64,000 nucleotides of DNA. Source: Dendrophyllia cribrosa (Eukaryota > Cnidaria > Anthozoa > Scleractinia > Dendrophylliidae). The notes beneath the pieces were generated by a model. That model saw only the letters and a program-made list of their open reading frames with translations. It searched no databases and had not been told where the DNA came from. Numbering within the stretch: position 1 is the first letter of the stretch; each line of letters begins with the position of its first letter. The stretch covers positions 26,060,932 through 26,124,931 of the forward strand of contig JAJLRJ010000008.1 of NCBI GenBank assembly GCA_024195265.1. Reading direction: 5' to 3'. The position numbers and the translations under genes are program-made. Below are positions 48,701-51,036 of this stretch, piece after piece.

Positions 48701-51036
48701 TTACACGGTACCGTTAGACTAACTTTCATGTTGCGTTCTGTGTTTTTACAGGAAGCTGTTTCAAGAGACACGTAAACTGGATCTCACACGACCAGTGACA
48801 TTTGTTACGATGTATAAAGCCTGGAGCGACAAAGTTGTAAGAAAATGACATTTTTAGCGATATGCCATCCTTCAATAGACCTTTGCCACTGCAACAGTTT
48901 CATAGTTTGTCGCAGTGTAGAAGGCGAGCCACAAACATCAAAGTAACACTCAAGTCTCGTTTCTGTGATCTCCTCTTTTAATTTCCAGGTAAAATTCTGT
49001 GATGTGATTCTTTGTAACCGCTATTATGCCTGGTACCATGACTACGGACAAACGCAACTTATTTCCAAACAGTTGGAACGGGAACTGCGAGACTGGTTTG
49101 ACACCCACGGCAAACCGGTTGTACAGGCTGAATATGGAGCCGACACGGTGGCTGGTATGCACGTGGTAAGTGCCTACATTTAAGATGACGTAAAAAGCAG
49201 CGAGCTCTGGTTTCCAGCATACATTCAACTTTGCTCCCTAGATCCTTTTTCTTCAGCTACATCATCATCGATGTTGACGTAACTAAAGAGAGAAGAACCT
49301 GGGAACATTCGGCATGATGTATGATTTTATTATAGCATGCATGCGACGTAATGACTTTGCACAAGGCATATTTTTGCTTCCTTTCCAATAGACTGAAGTA
49401 TTGGACCACTGTAACATGTTAAAGTATATTCCCGCTATTTCGCATATCGGTTTTCCCGAACACATACCGTCGATACCGTTCTTCAGTCAGAAATCCGCAG
49501 TTTTGTTTTCCTCGAGTGGTGGAGATAGAAGGGGGCCTATTGGACGTCTCTTAACAAAAAGTTCTGTGGGCTTTCCAACCGGTCATTTGATCGGAATTAC
49601 TCTATTGCGAGTGTTGTGTAGATATTGCCGTTACCTGAGTTTGTTTTGTAATGTTTCTCTCACTTGCAGGAGCCTGCGGTTATGTTTTCGGAGGAATATC
49701 AAGTACGTACTTTAGACTTACCTATACTCTTCTTTCCATTTCTTCAATTTGTGTCTATACGTCTTTAATATAAAAAGAAAATAACCTCGGATGTTGTTAT
49801 ATTAAATAGGTGGAGTCACTTTTGCAGTATTTCCCCGTGTTTGACAAACTGAAGAAAGAGTTTTTCGTTGGCGAGATGATCTGGAACTTTGCCGACTTTA
49901 TGACGCAACAGGGTGAGTTCACTAAGAGAACCTTGATCAACCTCGTCCACAGTTTAGGACTTGGTAACACGTAGTTATACACACCCATATAATTCTATTG
50001 TGTTGAAAATTTACCCCTTCCAGTCAACATAGTCCGTAGGCCTAGGGTCTTGGTGACATGCGGTTACAAACACCCTTTAAATTCTCATGTGTTAAAAAGT
50101 TACTTAAAAAAACCTTGTCCCTTGGCTAACACGTGGTGAATAGTCACACCAGGGTTATGGGCTCCTGGTCACACCCATTACTTCAAAAGAACAGAGATGA
50201 CCATAAACGAAAACAAATCCAAGATGACATCGAGACGAGCCACTGTGTTAGATTTGAATAGGTAGAAGCTTGATCACACCAGTTATTGTATGACTATAGA
50301 CACTGACGATGCAGTTTAGCCAATGGGTTACATGATAACATGTGTGGCCGTGGATAAAATCCTATAGTGGACATTCAAATTGAAATTTTCCTGCGATGCT
50401 AAGTGTTAGGAGCCCATGTATTCTGATAGAATAAGAAACTAAGGACGCACTGCAGGGTGGATCTAACTTTGAATTCTGTAAGTGAAATACTAAAGAGTGG
50501 CCATTCAAATAAAAGCTACTGAGCAGTACGTTCCTGTGGTACTGTTTATTTTGCACTGCAGTTGATTCCGTGGATGAAAAACTAAATGGCCATTCAAATG
50601 AAAGCTATTGAGCATTAATTACTGTGGTGCTGTTTATTATACTGTATGAGGTAGACCTAACTTTTGAGCCTGTGGCTAAAACCATGAAATGCGATCTTTC
50701 AAATCAAAACCGATTCAGTAGTACTTTTAGTTGGTACTTTTCTCCTTCTAATTTTTCCCCAAGTGAAAAATTTGTCCAGTGTGTACTTTATACTCTTGCT
50801 TTAAAGGTACCACACGAGTGGTCGGCAACAAGAAAGGAATCTTAACACGTCAGAGACAACCCAAGGCCGCTGCTCACTTGCTGCGCCACCGATACCTCAA
50901 CATAACATTGGAGCAGGGCGGCTCAAAGACTGGGGACGAGTTGTTGGACACCCTCTTACGATTTGAAAGTCATAATCCGCAAAACGTCACGCAACCCTTC
51001 ATGCCACCAAATTATGTCACGCAACCACCAGTCTGA
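21748..51036 (+). CDS. GUSB: Beta-glucuronidase, copy 2 (12 exons), hosting a Polinton in intron 1
   Basis: Same GH2 family and role as the neighbouring copy. Coding exons: 21748-21963, 41283-41465, 42871-43046, 44903-45266, 45812-45958, 46364-46539, 47980-48126, 48752-48836, 48989-49165, 49670-49702, 49810-49912, 50807-51036. All junctions are GT-AG and the frame is continuous for about 678 aa. Eight of the ten exons from 2 to 11 are the same size as in copy 1; exons 3 and 4 differ by 3 and 15 bases. [16 protein letters not shown] begins a signal peptide. The signature [11 protein letters not shown], the acid/base Glu in SVANEP and the nucleophile Glu in AEYGADT are all present, so the enzyme should be active if transcribed. 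Intron 1 (21964-41282) is 19.3 kb because of the 17-kb virus-like insertion. Splicing across it and its effect on expression are unknown. Confidence 0.92.
22725..23240. repeat. Foldback repeat with poly(G) segments in intron 1 of copy 2
   Basis: GTTTGTTAATTATGGCTAAGAAGGG near 22690 is mirrored by CCTATTAGCCATAATAAACGAACAG near 23265-23290. Within the arms are GGGGTACATTTTT segments and their counterparts, with G runs at 22740 and 23135. This is a large MITE-like inverted repeat. Confidence 0.6.
23979..23984 (+). other. Target site duplication GACACA, left
   Basis: GACACA immediately precedes the first base of the left terminal inverted repeat and is repeated exactly at 41018-41023. Six-base duplications are standard for Polinton/Maverick insertion. 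Confidence 0.95.
24081..24106. promoter_or_regulatory. CRE/ATF-like sites and 14-bp palindrome in left TIR
   Basis: ACGTCATCGCTCACGTCAGC runs into TGACGT, giving the perfect palindrome ACGTCAGCTGACGT at 24093-24106 plus a nearby TACGTCA half-site. TGACGT is the core bound by CREB/ATF factors in animals. The mirror copy is at 40896-40909. A role in transcription or end recognition is inference. Confidence 0.4.
25034..25237 (-). CDS. Small basic outward-facing frame in left TIR (doubtful)
   Basis: From [16 protein letters not shown] the frame runs about 67 codons outward, downstream of a CTTTATAAAGG box. The right TIR copy (39766-39945) has the same start but a different end because of a one-base homopolymer difference. 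I do not recognise the product. The paired TATA box and basic character are the only support. Confidence 0.25.
   Translation of the reverse strand: MGARLSQTLGTRRFQFKLFYRRARSRWWFARGLEPSDGVSRVFPGKRCSEKDKKDFFHGVKTKIVPR
25331..25564 (-). ncRNA. Possible pol III transcript with tRNA-like A and B boxes, left TIR
   Basis: On the minus strand an A-box-like TGGTAGTGTAG (25554-25564) is followed 19 bases later by a perfect B box GGTTCGATTCC (25525-25535). The first T run on that strand comes about 190 bases downstream (near 25340), predicting an RNA of roughly 220-230 nt. The segment is too short for a real tRNA fold, because the anticodon arm is incomplete. It is duplicated in the right TIR. Confidence 0.4.
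25711..25841 (-). terminator. 3' end region of the leftward gene block, with AATAAA
   Basis: A minus-strand AATAAA lies at 25756-25761, about 80 bases beyond the stop codon at 25842 and just outside the left TIR. It is a likely polyadenylation signal for the last gene of the leftward block. Confidence 0.5.
25842..26750 (-). CDS. Element protein of unknown function, Pro-rich N-half and charged helical C-half (302 aa)
   Basis: Last gene of the leftward block. Its ATG overlaps the TGA of the upstream PX-like gene by four bases (ATGA), suggesting coupled expression. The first 160 residues are rich in proline (for example [10 protein letters not shown]). The rest is helical and highly charged (residues about 165-290), with Lys/Glu-rich coiled-coil character ending [10 protein letters not shown] do not recognise a domain. 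Position among virion genes suggests a structural or core-associated role, which is inference. Confidence 0.75.
   Translation of the reverse strand: MTDKYAREMMLVPKDPPWMKPPVPFLPDSSRQWGRGEQTPPDPNEAYWKRQFLTDQLVNAPRLDRVMRVMDAMKSVEGEGQPPKLPSYGSKSSEYFRLQNQLRHMIDPRQTSALLRRPPPLSAAENQARTDDIIPPKPPLGSTLPPPPKSFQEAHQQSKNIDKQLENFINVAKQNLDEAKRAGNNPNEVKMADLDWQVAQKSAEVIRELDDQLNSENYGLPFSDLKYWTTDKDTFDAAVEAHKRELLERRDKLWGQLETEYQEHKESMKQREKQRQAKIENIIQKGKGVALKRHKPRGWVQE
26747..27370 (-). CDS. PX-like minor virion protein (207 aa)
   Basis: I start it at [11 protein letters not shown] (27370), 38 bases downstream of TATAAG (27408-27413), rather than at the longer frame start 27451. It has an Ala/Gly hydrophobic segment ([18 protein letters not shown]) followed by a long lysine run. 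The C-terminal domain reads [20 protein letters not shown], then [14 protein letters not shown] and [14 protein letters not shown]. That pattern (helices, basic stretch, LL-x-GG-x-L-x-P) resembles the small PX-type protein common in Polintons and adintoviruses, where it is thought to be a membrane-active or core virion component. It may be matured at GG by the element protease. Confidence 0.65.
   Translation of the reverse strand: MAPPRGAWRAFPVNSNFSPTSAAERRANSGFDAPRKKATTDRFGRPNRAVKASIALKKGIKTANAATAGAILAATLGGVLASQLSKKKKKKKKKQEQQGAGKRSRGWRMQEQADWLSGLTDRRTFSEDIKRASNEQLRALTDLIRNLYDNVIQVPAYVKTPLLGNRKTIRRISALTTPLHERKRLLRRVGGEKLVPFLQAGLDALSS
27408..27413 (-). promoter_or_regulatory. TATA-like box upstream of the PX-like gene
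   Basis: TATAAG on the minus strand lies about 38 bases before the ATG at 27370, matching the spacing seen at other element genes. Confidence 0.45.
27426..27785 (-). CDS. Small basic virion-type protein (119 aa)
   Basis: [19 protein letters not shown] begins with a basic region and an RGKG motif. A hydrophobic stretch ([17 protein letters not shown]) and a second basic block with [10 protein letters not shown] follow. The layout (basic, possible GG cleavage site, hydrophobic) is like adenovirus pX/mu precursors. A TATAAAG box lies at 27819-27825. Function is inferred from composition and neighbourhood only. Confidence 0.65.
   Translation of the reverse strand: MPTVRRKKTRQRGKGLGADMAVATAAPIVANLLSQGIEHAMDKGPEVLGKVAEHGKRGVKWLSKRFSRLRKKKPQKGGRKKRTSLPRWAQEPGLSKPVGLPNHLPSHVQFQLENSTTSV
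27819..27825 (-). promoter_or_regulatory. TATA box of the 119-aa virion-type gene
   Basis: TATAAAG followed by GAGAGAG, about 34 bases upstream of the ATG at 27785 on the minus strand. Confidence 0.55.
27955..28422 (-). CDS. Basic virion-type protein with Ala/Gly membrane-like segment (155 aa)
   Basis: The N-terminal half is neutral ([13 protein letters not shown]). Then come [17 protein letters not shown], an Ala/Gly-rich hydrophobic segment ([20 protein letters not shown], residues about 112-132) and a Lys/Arg C-terminus. The QRGRG-I motif resembles adenain-type cleavage sites. I do not recognise a named family. It sits directly downstream of another gene of the same design, so the two may be paralogues. 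Confidence 0.65.
   Translation of the reverse strand: MQSLIVIPTYGTWPTMPRIARAPWSQGVPFTRYVVGKGIQLQDASDLTTGRAAWQAQIRRSQRGRGIDGSQRSRAMAKAYANRPAQKVDRWVNRKMWRLRDKMTPETLTGKLTAGAALGGAAAAVPAAFLGALTAKVFTQKKKKKRRRRNKKEGF
28436..28852 (-). CDS. Basic virion-type protein, paralogous layout (138 aa)
   Basis: The first in-frame ATG is at 28852 (upstream codons of the open frame lack ATG and overlap the ATPase stop). [19 protein letters not shown] at the start is DNA-binding-like. Residues about 105-130 form a Gly/Ala hydrophobic segment ([19 protein letters not shown]) followed by [10 protein letters not shown]. Composition suggests a core or membrane-lytic virion protein. No family name is supported. Confidence 0.65.
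   Translation of the reverse strand: MSFRRRDWRRQRGRGMLEDFSKSRATRTNQIRARWNKERADMHRRLQNESGKLQEGARRLQWMLENPNPSLGERVMEKGRQTQFKAKNAFKPGIKRPKLKAGTKRALMAGAMGGVLAPVVGTLIAKAIKKTKTKKKKS
28858..29565 (-). CDS. A32-like genome-packaging ATPase (235 aa)
   Basis: FtsK/HerA-superfamily ATPase that pumps viral DNA into preformed capsids in Polinton-like viruses. Walker A is GPTLSGKT (residues 24-31) and Walker B is LIIMDD (about 100-105). The downstream motif [19 protein letters not shown] is characteristic of the A32/Polinton ATPase branch. Length fits the family. A CATAAAAGG box lies at 29603-29611, and the gene begins GTTAAAAACATGG. It lies between the protease and a basic virion protein gene, a usual arrangement. 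Confidence 0.9.
   Translation of the reverse strand: METEDAPSCYDPRFRVPGNMQIVGPTLSGKTTFLYKLVKDAPCYFREDDRSPCYFQKIVYCYGSAWQPIFNQFQEMGVQFHEGLPDNVEALFPPETRPGLIIMDDLMHESSKSPQVTQLLTKGTHHLGLFAIFLSQNLFHSGKEQAGQNRNYHYTVLFKNPADTRYIKMLGNRWLGDSEAFWPIYKRATERPFGYLLTDHHPRTDDAIRFRTHLLIDDPEPLTVLQPAQKRRHKT
29603..29611 (-). promoter_or_regulatory. TATA-like box upstream of the ATPase gene
   Basis: CATAAAAGG on the minus strand, 38 bases before the ATG at 29565. It overlaps the end of the protease frame. Confidence 0.4.
29607..30158 (-). CDS. Adenain-type cysteine protease (183 aa)
   Basis: Maturation protease of the adenovirus-endopeptidase (C5) type, expected to cleave capsid and core precursors inside the assembling particle. 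Counting from [10 protein letters not shown], the catalytic set is His54 (GQHWIAVFW), Asp70 ([10 protein letters not shown]), Gln97 (ELQGTNTD) and Cys104 (VCGDYC). Gln and Cys are seven residues apart, as in adenovirus. The frame extends upstream to 30173 but without an ATG, so I start at 30158, where GTAAAAATG is seen. It lies next to the ATPase. Many neighbouring proteins carry x-GG or RGRG motifs that could be its substrates. Confidence 0.88.
   Translation of the reverse strand: MHDTLQLRKACRGDDNISKYFWDVFGADEGACQPVEYPKCAIWNTDPIRLPGQHWIAVFWASQDHGEFFDSYARAPSFYNAAWRCFDLFRHIPQELQGTNTDVCGDYCLYYLFHRCRGKPMTQIVRPFSHTDRVYNDTAVVERVREEFPSLQHQHLAGGLYDEDGRPNQMCRIKRLNLCKRKA
30161..30472 (-). CDS. Small basic virion-type protein with repeated GG motifs (103 aa)
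   Basis: [17 protein letters not shown] offers two closely spaced GG motifs after a strongly basic head. A helical middle and [18 protein letters not shown] follow. The ATG is preceded by a long A run. The composition is that of a DNA-condensing core protein precursor; the identity is not established. Confidence 0.65.
   Translation of the reverse strand: MVNPSRARRDSAQRRRNRRMTRQGGIQRGGFVPIVVDFKKGIQVTRDAIEAMQQPIDHDKARRNVNRYKAEYASYKRRGGNKGFTRWARDKGYAKKSDACCLQ
30506..30742 (-). CDS. Small basic protein (78 aa)
   Basis: I place the start at [20 protein letters not shown] (30742), 32 bases downstream of TATAAAAAAGG, and not at the longer frame start (30826), which lies upstream of that box. HRGG follows the basic head; then a helical segment and a KAKKRRR end. 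It is probably another core-type protein of the element. Confidence 0.6.
   Translation of the reverse strand: MPCRKKRRRVSRKKRYHRGGARFVRRPTLQDKIAEGASMFLSGPAPSFATAGLFLGKQAFKGIKDNVEHFLKAKKRRR
30774..30782 (-). promoter_or_regulatory. TATA box of the 78-aa gene
   Basis: TATAAAAAAGGGC on the minus strand, about 32 bases upstream of the ATG at 30742. The same TATAAAAA form precedes the capsid gene. Confidence 0.55.
30836..31003 (-). repeat. Duplicated 3' end of the capsid gene, with two AATAAA signals
   Basis: Two direct copies (about 30836-30900 and 30920-31003) share GATGCCTTG, a GAAAAGAGC segment, TTGTAACAA, an A run and AATAAAAATG. The right copy contains the last codons and stop of the capsid gene. 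Minus-strand polyadenylation signals lie at 30927-30932 and 30842-30847. Confidence 0.65.
30985..32413 (-). CDS. Major capsid protein, F54H12.2-like family, interrupted by UGA near its N-terminal third
   Basis: Double-jelly-roll-type capsid protein of Polinton-like elements. Part 1 (32413-32039, 124 codons) has an Asn-rich head and a family motif ending GPVNNF. Part 2 (open from 32100, ending 30985) has [20 protein letters not shown], a [18 protein letters not shown] segment and FCLMS, in the order expected for the family. Part 1 stops at TGA (32041-32039), and the continuation is in the +1 frame. Alignment by eye suggests part 1 stays homologous almost up to that stop, so either a one-base indel or a +1 frameshift is involved. 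TATAAAAA lies at 32461-32468. Confidence 0.82.
32461..32468 (-). promoter_or_regulatory. TATA box of the major capsid gene
   Basis: TATAAAAAGGAG on the minus strand about 50 bases upstream of the ATG at 32413, overlapping the stop codon of the upstream gene. Confidence 0.6.
32464..33114 (-). CDS. Virion-type protein with poly-Glu and poly-Lys tracts and three GG motifs (216 aa)
   Basis: The first ATG is at 33114 ([10 protein letters not shown]). [20 protein letters not shown] segment looks like a GG cleavage site followed by a hydrophobic helix, recalling adenovirus pX/VI-type lytic peptides. A run of about 11 Glu follows, then Lys-rich stretches, [15 protein letters not shown] and [10 protein letters not shown]. 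The C-terminal third is Arg-rich. The gene lies between the minor and major capsid genes. It is not assignable to a named family, but a virion precursor cleaved by the element protease is plausible. Confidence 0.65.
   Translation of the reverse strand: MRRTFLRSQWIQVGGGDGYNQGLPPYQEGGFWGTLAGPAVSYLGNLAANAGYETACRAARKFYKSHCRKKEEEEEEEEEEEPPRKKKTKTKRELPRKKKKKKMQRGGRGDKYDGGTADYQEGGLVLPFSEMTYEQLLRAQRGFGKRRSRQRTPRRPRNITAASLDENLYRRLGGRPIGVLPNAIPGFQVGMGENRERVRGKKRRRTGHGDCFNELL
33130..35511 (-). CDS. Large minor-capsid/penton-like protein with two tandem modules (793 aa)
   Basis: Two related halves. Near the N-terminus: [12 protein letters not shown], then [20 protein letters not shown]. In the second half (from about residue 510): [20 protein letters not shown], then [56 protein letters not shown] and LYFRQRK. 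The second-half pattern (NNT-x-S-x-F, WEVxL, IDIRD-x-G-x-PIPF, FR) is shared by capsid-associated proteins that accompany F54H12.2-like capsid genes in cnidarian Polintons, usually as a single module. Jelly-roll structure is inferred. The start is the third T-A7-TG site in the block. The stop TAA sits in a 12-base A run. Confidence 0.75.
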   Translation of the reverse strand: MAKPWEMDDDFLLFLNSGDVGTEPLEPGETTVRSAFRQRLEIPLTLTDQWQVALLKLLYTNSYGNTVLKSSQDYHVRVGSSDGSVPTRSMALTSHKHFTHAAELLGDLVQKMGWYVIPTLSGGQHHYGQLHMESPGTTDENFPTNPKLDLFRPDLVREFLQRIENTYRVKQVALPTRFNLIEYYLGFALLKLMGLRRDYIWLTRSSPSRPKTHYSLHLWAQGQYNLGESLALLMGFLEPDPDRPGQTRIVAHNTVYADTGEGTQADWVVSRLDTHHFGIETEDFLLGGVRIKLNTAVERLHYTFGKRAVFDMGAWVRDPSPLLPYARQSPVTVVTTEPGKWFLQAREGVNVDFKNGLETVMGTPQLKAPSRVKGFGAWLALPSLETSLTQTNTHLSDVDLTRCNTEVDVVEFSPVGDRQRRLLATLPLSPSSDYGLTVEYDPQHLDFRPLAGPTQNLSELRVHLRNAEGLGIPFYTGLTGVWLYFRKGGTKNTQPLQSAGMSFAGGRRVTLESDDQKDLFPNNTPSRFRLRLPEQWTLDATWEVALVQLLMPHTFHNVQDRQIQCSVNYPSGKQDIFLAGGLYVTLTDVVLALHQAIETETPVSDAGTTARVQLQLDEKGFYQWTFPTNDFSLYLPSWLARVLGYLDWESWTVPFYYKSDVRHPTVEITSTDTQTGRPTEVEITRSHTMALPADHRVWSFVSPNSFQNVYVHCNVAEPVYVGSQMAKVVLIHGVNPQKGVLEDVPIPHLIFSRLSHFTFRDLEIDIRDNLGRPIPFQGGNVTAALYFRQRKLP
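35516..36634 (-). CDS. Polinton DDE integrase with C-terminal chromo-like domain (372 aa)
   Basis: Retroviral-type integrase that joins element ends to target DNA, generating the 6-bp duplication. An N-terminal helical region with [13 protein letters not shown] precedes the rve core: Asp83 in WQADLVEM, Asp148 in LQTDQGKEF and Glu182 in [11 protein letters not shown], with 33 residues between the last two by my count. An SH3-like basic segment ([12 protein letters not shown]) follows, then a chromo-like end ([17 protein letters not shown]). All catalytic residues are present. Its ATG is in CTAAAAAAATG, where TAA is the stop of the upstream gene; its own TAA leads into the next T-A7-TG. Confidence 0.94.
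   Translation of the reverse strand: MKKAEQMSPLEDLYLDLESPYALSGNFKELTKVARDTLDVSPSQAQTYLQGEPTFTLHRPRQVRFPRSKTVVPPQVDYTWQADLVEMQDAKLIAQNKRTRYLLTVIDVLSKYAWVIALKSKKGKATADAFRYLLENSGGRKPVNLQTDQGKEFYNQHMKQLLDEYNIHHYSTRGEPKAAVVERFNRTLKELMYKYMTARNTPKYLEVLPLLVDKYNTRIHSRTQMAPADVTDDNASVVWKRLFKPTPALDPYKFRPGDFVRTTKPVKGKKSAFSKSYRGNWSQDVYTVTDRQRSLYDGVNYYKLDTWKGDKVPGRFYEPQLQKVRALPNQWRVSKKLKYKGRGPTRQVLVNWQGLAPDYQTWIPVKELKKSS
36639..37025 (-). CDS. Element protein of unknown function (128 aa)
   Basis: First gene of the leftward block, starting in TTAAAAAAATG 76 bases after TATAAAA (37101-37107). It is helix-rich with an acidic middle ([13 protein letters not shown]) and a C-terminal basic/hydrophobic end ([18 protein letters not shown]). 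I see no recognisable motif. Placement upstream of the integrase, sharing a promoter region with the divergent gene at 37179, suggests an early or regulatory role, which is inference. Confidence 0.65.
   Translation of the reverse strand: MSRTSDAQIALKDWLGCAILFLERVDPHSLVDFSDDALQELEPDVAFAQLVTRNKEKNEPFTLLHLMAYLSVMRQCLSLDAYREHRRWIFKQQQQAYIPSFGRFVAQFTVSLTRRLIPLVVRTCLFPI
37101..37149. promoter_or_regulatory. Divergent promoter pair
   Basis: A minus-strand TATAAAA (37101-37107) faces the leftward block and a plus-strand TATATAAGG (37142-37150) faces the gene at 37179. Spacing to the respective ATGs is about 76 and 30 bases. This is the only divergent start point inside the element. Confidence 0.65.
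37179..37715 (+). CDS. CARD-like (death-fold) candidate protein, only rightward gene of the unique region (178 aa)
   Basis: A single intact frame behind its own TATATAAGG box. Residues about 60-150 show a six-helix-like pattern reminiscent of caspase-recruitment domains: [15 protein letters not shown], then [36 protein letters not shown] and a last helix near [10 protein letters not shown]. The C-terminus is acidic and serine-rich ([13 protein letters not shown]). Sequence identity to any named protein is not claimed. The call rests on the spacing of hydrophobic helices and the TPE-x-CQ-x-VR element. If correct, it would be a host-signalling decoy or adaptor. Otherwise it is a lineage-specific accessory gene. 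Confidence 0.6.
   Translation: MTSPFTSQGVVDSQSEFTQSLNARPWRRWWIVALLKCMQHHVVLKPPDNPIWSPEALLFLHDLRANISRALRQVTFPDVYDEWVHQLHENGIVHPIWTPENCQFVRNMLSTDVVTVRILEEILSFRRQDLFFTYELLGLTHVNIDEVFDWQRLKLGHNWTDEVDSDDSSSCKDLGLDP
37716..38298 (-). other. Short, broken gene region with its own TATA and AATAAA
   Basis: This 580-base stretch has no long frame but carries TATAAAAGG (38257-38265) and a minus-strand AATAAA (37857-37862). Between them are an ATG frame of only 8 codons (38229-38203), a 51-codon frame (38225-38070) and a 50-codon frame (38104-37952). Each is interrupted by TGA with the next one in the +1 frame. The last, with [17 protein letters not shown], faintly resembles the N-terminal helical region of Polinton integrases. 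It is either a decayed gene or one using frameshifts. No polymerase motifs are present. Confidence 0.4.
38257..38265 (-). promoter_or_regulatory. TATA box of the short broken gene
   Basis: TATAAAAGG on the minus strand, about 28 bases upstream of the ATG at 38229. Confidence 0.45.
38299..39211 (-). CDS. GRF-type zinc-finger protein with a possible +1 extension
   Basis: The main frame (39211-38429) encodes 260 aa. A Lys-rich, NLS-like head is followed by a Cys/His cluster ([12 protein letters not shown], then [13 protein letters not shown]) and a GRF zinc finger ([12 protein letters not shown], then [20 protein letters not shown]). GRF fingers bind single-stranded DNA and occur in nucleases, topoisomerases and viral proteins. 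The frame ends at TTT-TCC-TGA-C (TGA at 38431-38429). The +1 frame continues with about 43 more Lys/Glu/Gln-rich codons to 38299. UCC-UGA is the shift site of animal antizyme genes, so a programmed shift is possible; an indel is the alternative. TATAAAAA is at 39275-39282. Confidence 0.75.
39275..39282 (-). promoter_or_regulatory. TATA box of the GRF zinc-finger gene
   Basis: TATAAAAATCGC on the minus strand about 64 bases upstream of the ATG at 39211, just inside the inner border of the right TIR and therefore unique to this side. Confidence 0.55.
39431..39670 (+). ncRNA. Possible pol III transcript with tRNA-like A and B boxes, right TIR
   Basis: A-box-like TGGTAGTGTAG (39439-39449; one mismatch to the core consensus) and a perfect B box GGTTCGATTCC (39468-39478). 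No TTTT occurs downstream until the T7 run near 39663, giving a predicted RNA of about 230 nt that ends just before the CTTTATAAAGG box. It is not a complete tRNA, because only about 59 bases lie between the would-be acceptor strands. Confidence 0.4.
39672..39682. promoter_or_regulatory. Palindromic TATA box CTTTATAAAGG in right TIR
   Basis: A palindromic TATA element immediately follows the T run. It is mirrored in the left TIR near 25320-25331. It could drive outward transcription into the TIR. Confidence 0.4.
39766..39945 (+). CDS. Small basic outward-facing frame in right TIR (doubtful)
   Basis: 59 codons from [16 protein letters not shown], about 85 bases downstream of CTTTATAAAGG. The frame is Arg-rich ([13 protein letters not shown]). 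It differs at the C-terminus from the left-TIR version because of a homopolymer length change, which argues against strong selection. Unrecognised. Confidence 0.25.
   Translation: MGARLSQTLGTRRFQFKLFYRRARSRWWFARGLEPSDGVSRVFPGKRCSEKDKKDFFTA
40896..40909. promoter_or_regulatory. CRE-like palindrome in right TIR
   Basis: Perfect palindrome ACGTCAGCTGACGT, mirror of 24093-24106, with a second TGACG nearby. It lies about 110 bases from the element end. Confidence 0.4.
41018..41023 (+). other. Target site duplication GACACA, right
   Basis: An exact copy of 23979-23984 directly after the last base of the right TIR. It fixes the element boundary and shows the insertion was made by an integrase with a 6-base stagger. 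Confidence 0.95.
41525..41850 (+). mobile_element. tRNA-derived SINE
   Basis: GGTGGTGTAGTGGCGAGAGC (A box) and TATTCGATTTCC (B-box-like) form a tRNA-like head. A body with CCGAGGGTTTTTCTCTGGGAC follows, then a TTTATTT-rich end. Inserted in intron 2 of beta-glucuronidase copy 2. Confidence 0.65.
42413..42609. repeat. Palindromic MITE (GGGCCAGG...CCGGCCC)
   Basis: The left end GGGCCAGGTTGTTCAAAG and GATTAAGCTAACCCAG are mirrored by GGGGTTAGCGTTAATCAGC and CTTTCAAACAACCGGCCC. Longer relative of 11188-11307. Confidence 0.75.
42612..42692 (-). mobile_element. tRNA-like SINE head or tRNA pseudogene
   Basis: On the minus strand TTTAGCTCACTTGGTAAAGC, a CTGCAGA loop and GGTTTGAATC are visible, similar to the SINE head at 110-180. 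The acceptor strands are degenerate. Confidence 0.5.
42819..42843 (+). repeat. (ACAGT)n microsatellite
   Basis: Five perfect repeats close to the acceptor of exon 3 of beta-glucuronidase copy 2. A (GTTTT)n run lies just before the splice site. Confidence 0.85.
43300..43762. repeat. Poly(C)-linked dispersed repeat
   Basis: ATATAAGCTATATGGGTATTG, then GTTTTCAAACAGTTTAGCCTG and AGCAAGTCTGG, ending in a C run of about 22. Same family as 15640-16400. Confidence 0.65.
43763..44345 (-). mobile_element. 5'-truncated LINE remnant
   Basis: A minus-strand frame ending at 43932 encodes [33 protein letters not shown] and LWNSLS, a reverse-transcriptase C-terminal tail related to that at 8328. The 3' end carries a (TATC)n tail (plus strand GATA repeats at 43769-43790). 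Confidence 0.75.
45396..45577. repeat. Palindromic MITE in intron 4 of copy 2
   Basis: TAGACTGCGAGCAGTCTCTC and CGAACGCGAAATAGC on the left are mirrored by GCTATTTCGCGTTCG and GAGAGACTGCTCGTAGTCTA. The loop is CpG-rich (GCGCGCGAAGCGCGC). Confidence 0.8.
45981..46206. repeat. MITE with GGTGGATTTCCACTGTCGCG-type ends
   Basis: GGACTTCCACTGTCGCGTAC on the left is mirrored by GTTTACGCGACAGTGGAAATC on the right. Intronic, immediately after exon 5 of beta-glucuronidase copy 2. Confidence 0.7.
47340..47720 (+). mobile_element. Degenerate LINE reverse-transcriptase C-terminus
   Basis: Frames with breaks encode [21 protein letters not shown] and later [13 protein letters not shown], the usual end of CR1/Penelope-like reverse transcriptases. 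Dead copy in intron 6 of copy 2. Confidence 0.65.
47829..47874 (+). repeat. Poly(C) tract
   Basis: Almost pure C over about 45 bases with a few T and G interruptions, about 100 bases before exon 7 of copy 2. Such runs are prone to assembly error. Confidence 0.85.
50360..50740 (+). repeat. Copies of the 105-bp repeat family
   Basis: Segments GGCCATTCAAATGAAAGC, GTGGTGCTGTTTATTAT and CTAACTTTTGAG recur three times, matching the array at 7574-8250. Last intron of copy 2. Confidence 0.65.
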
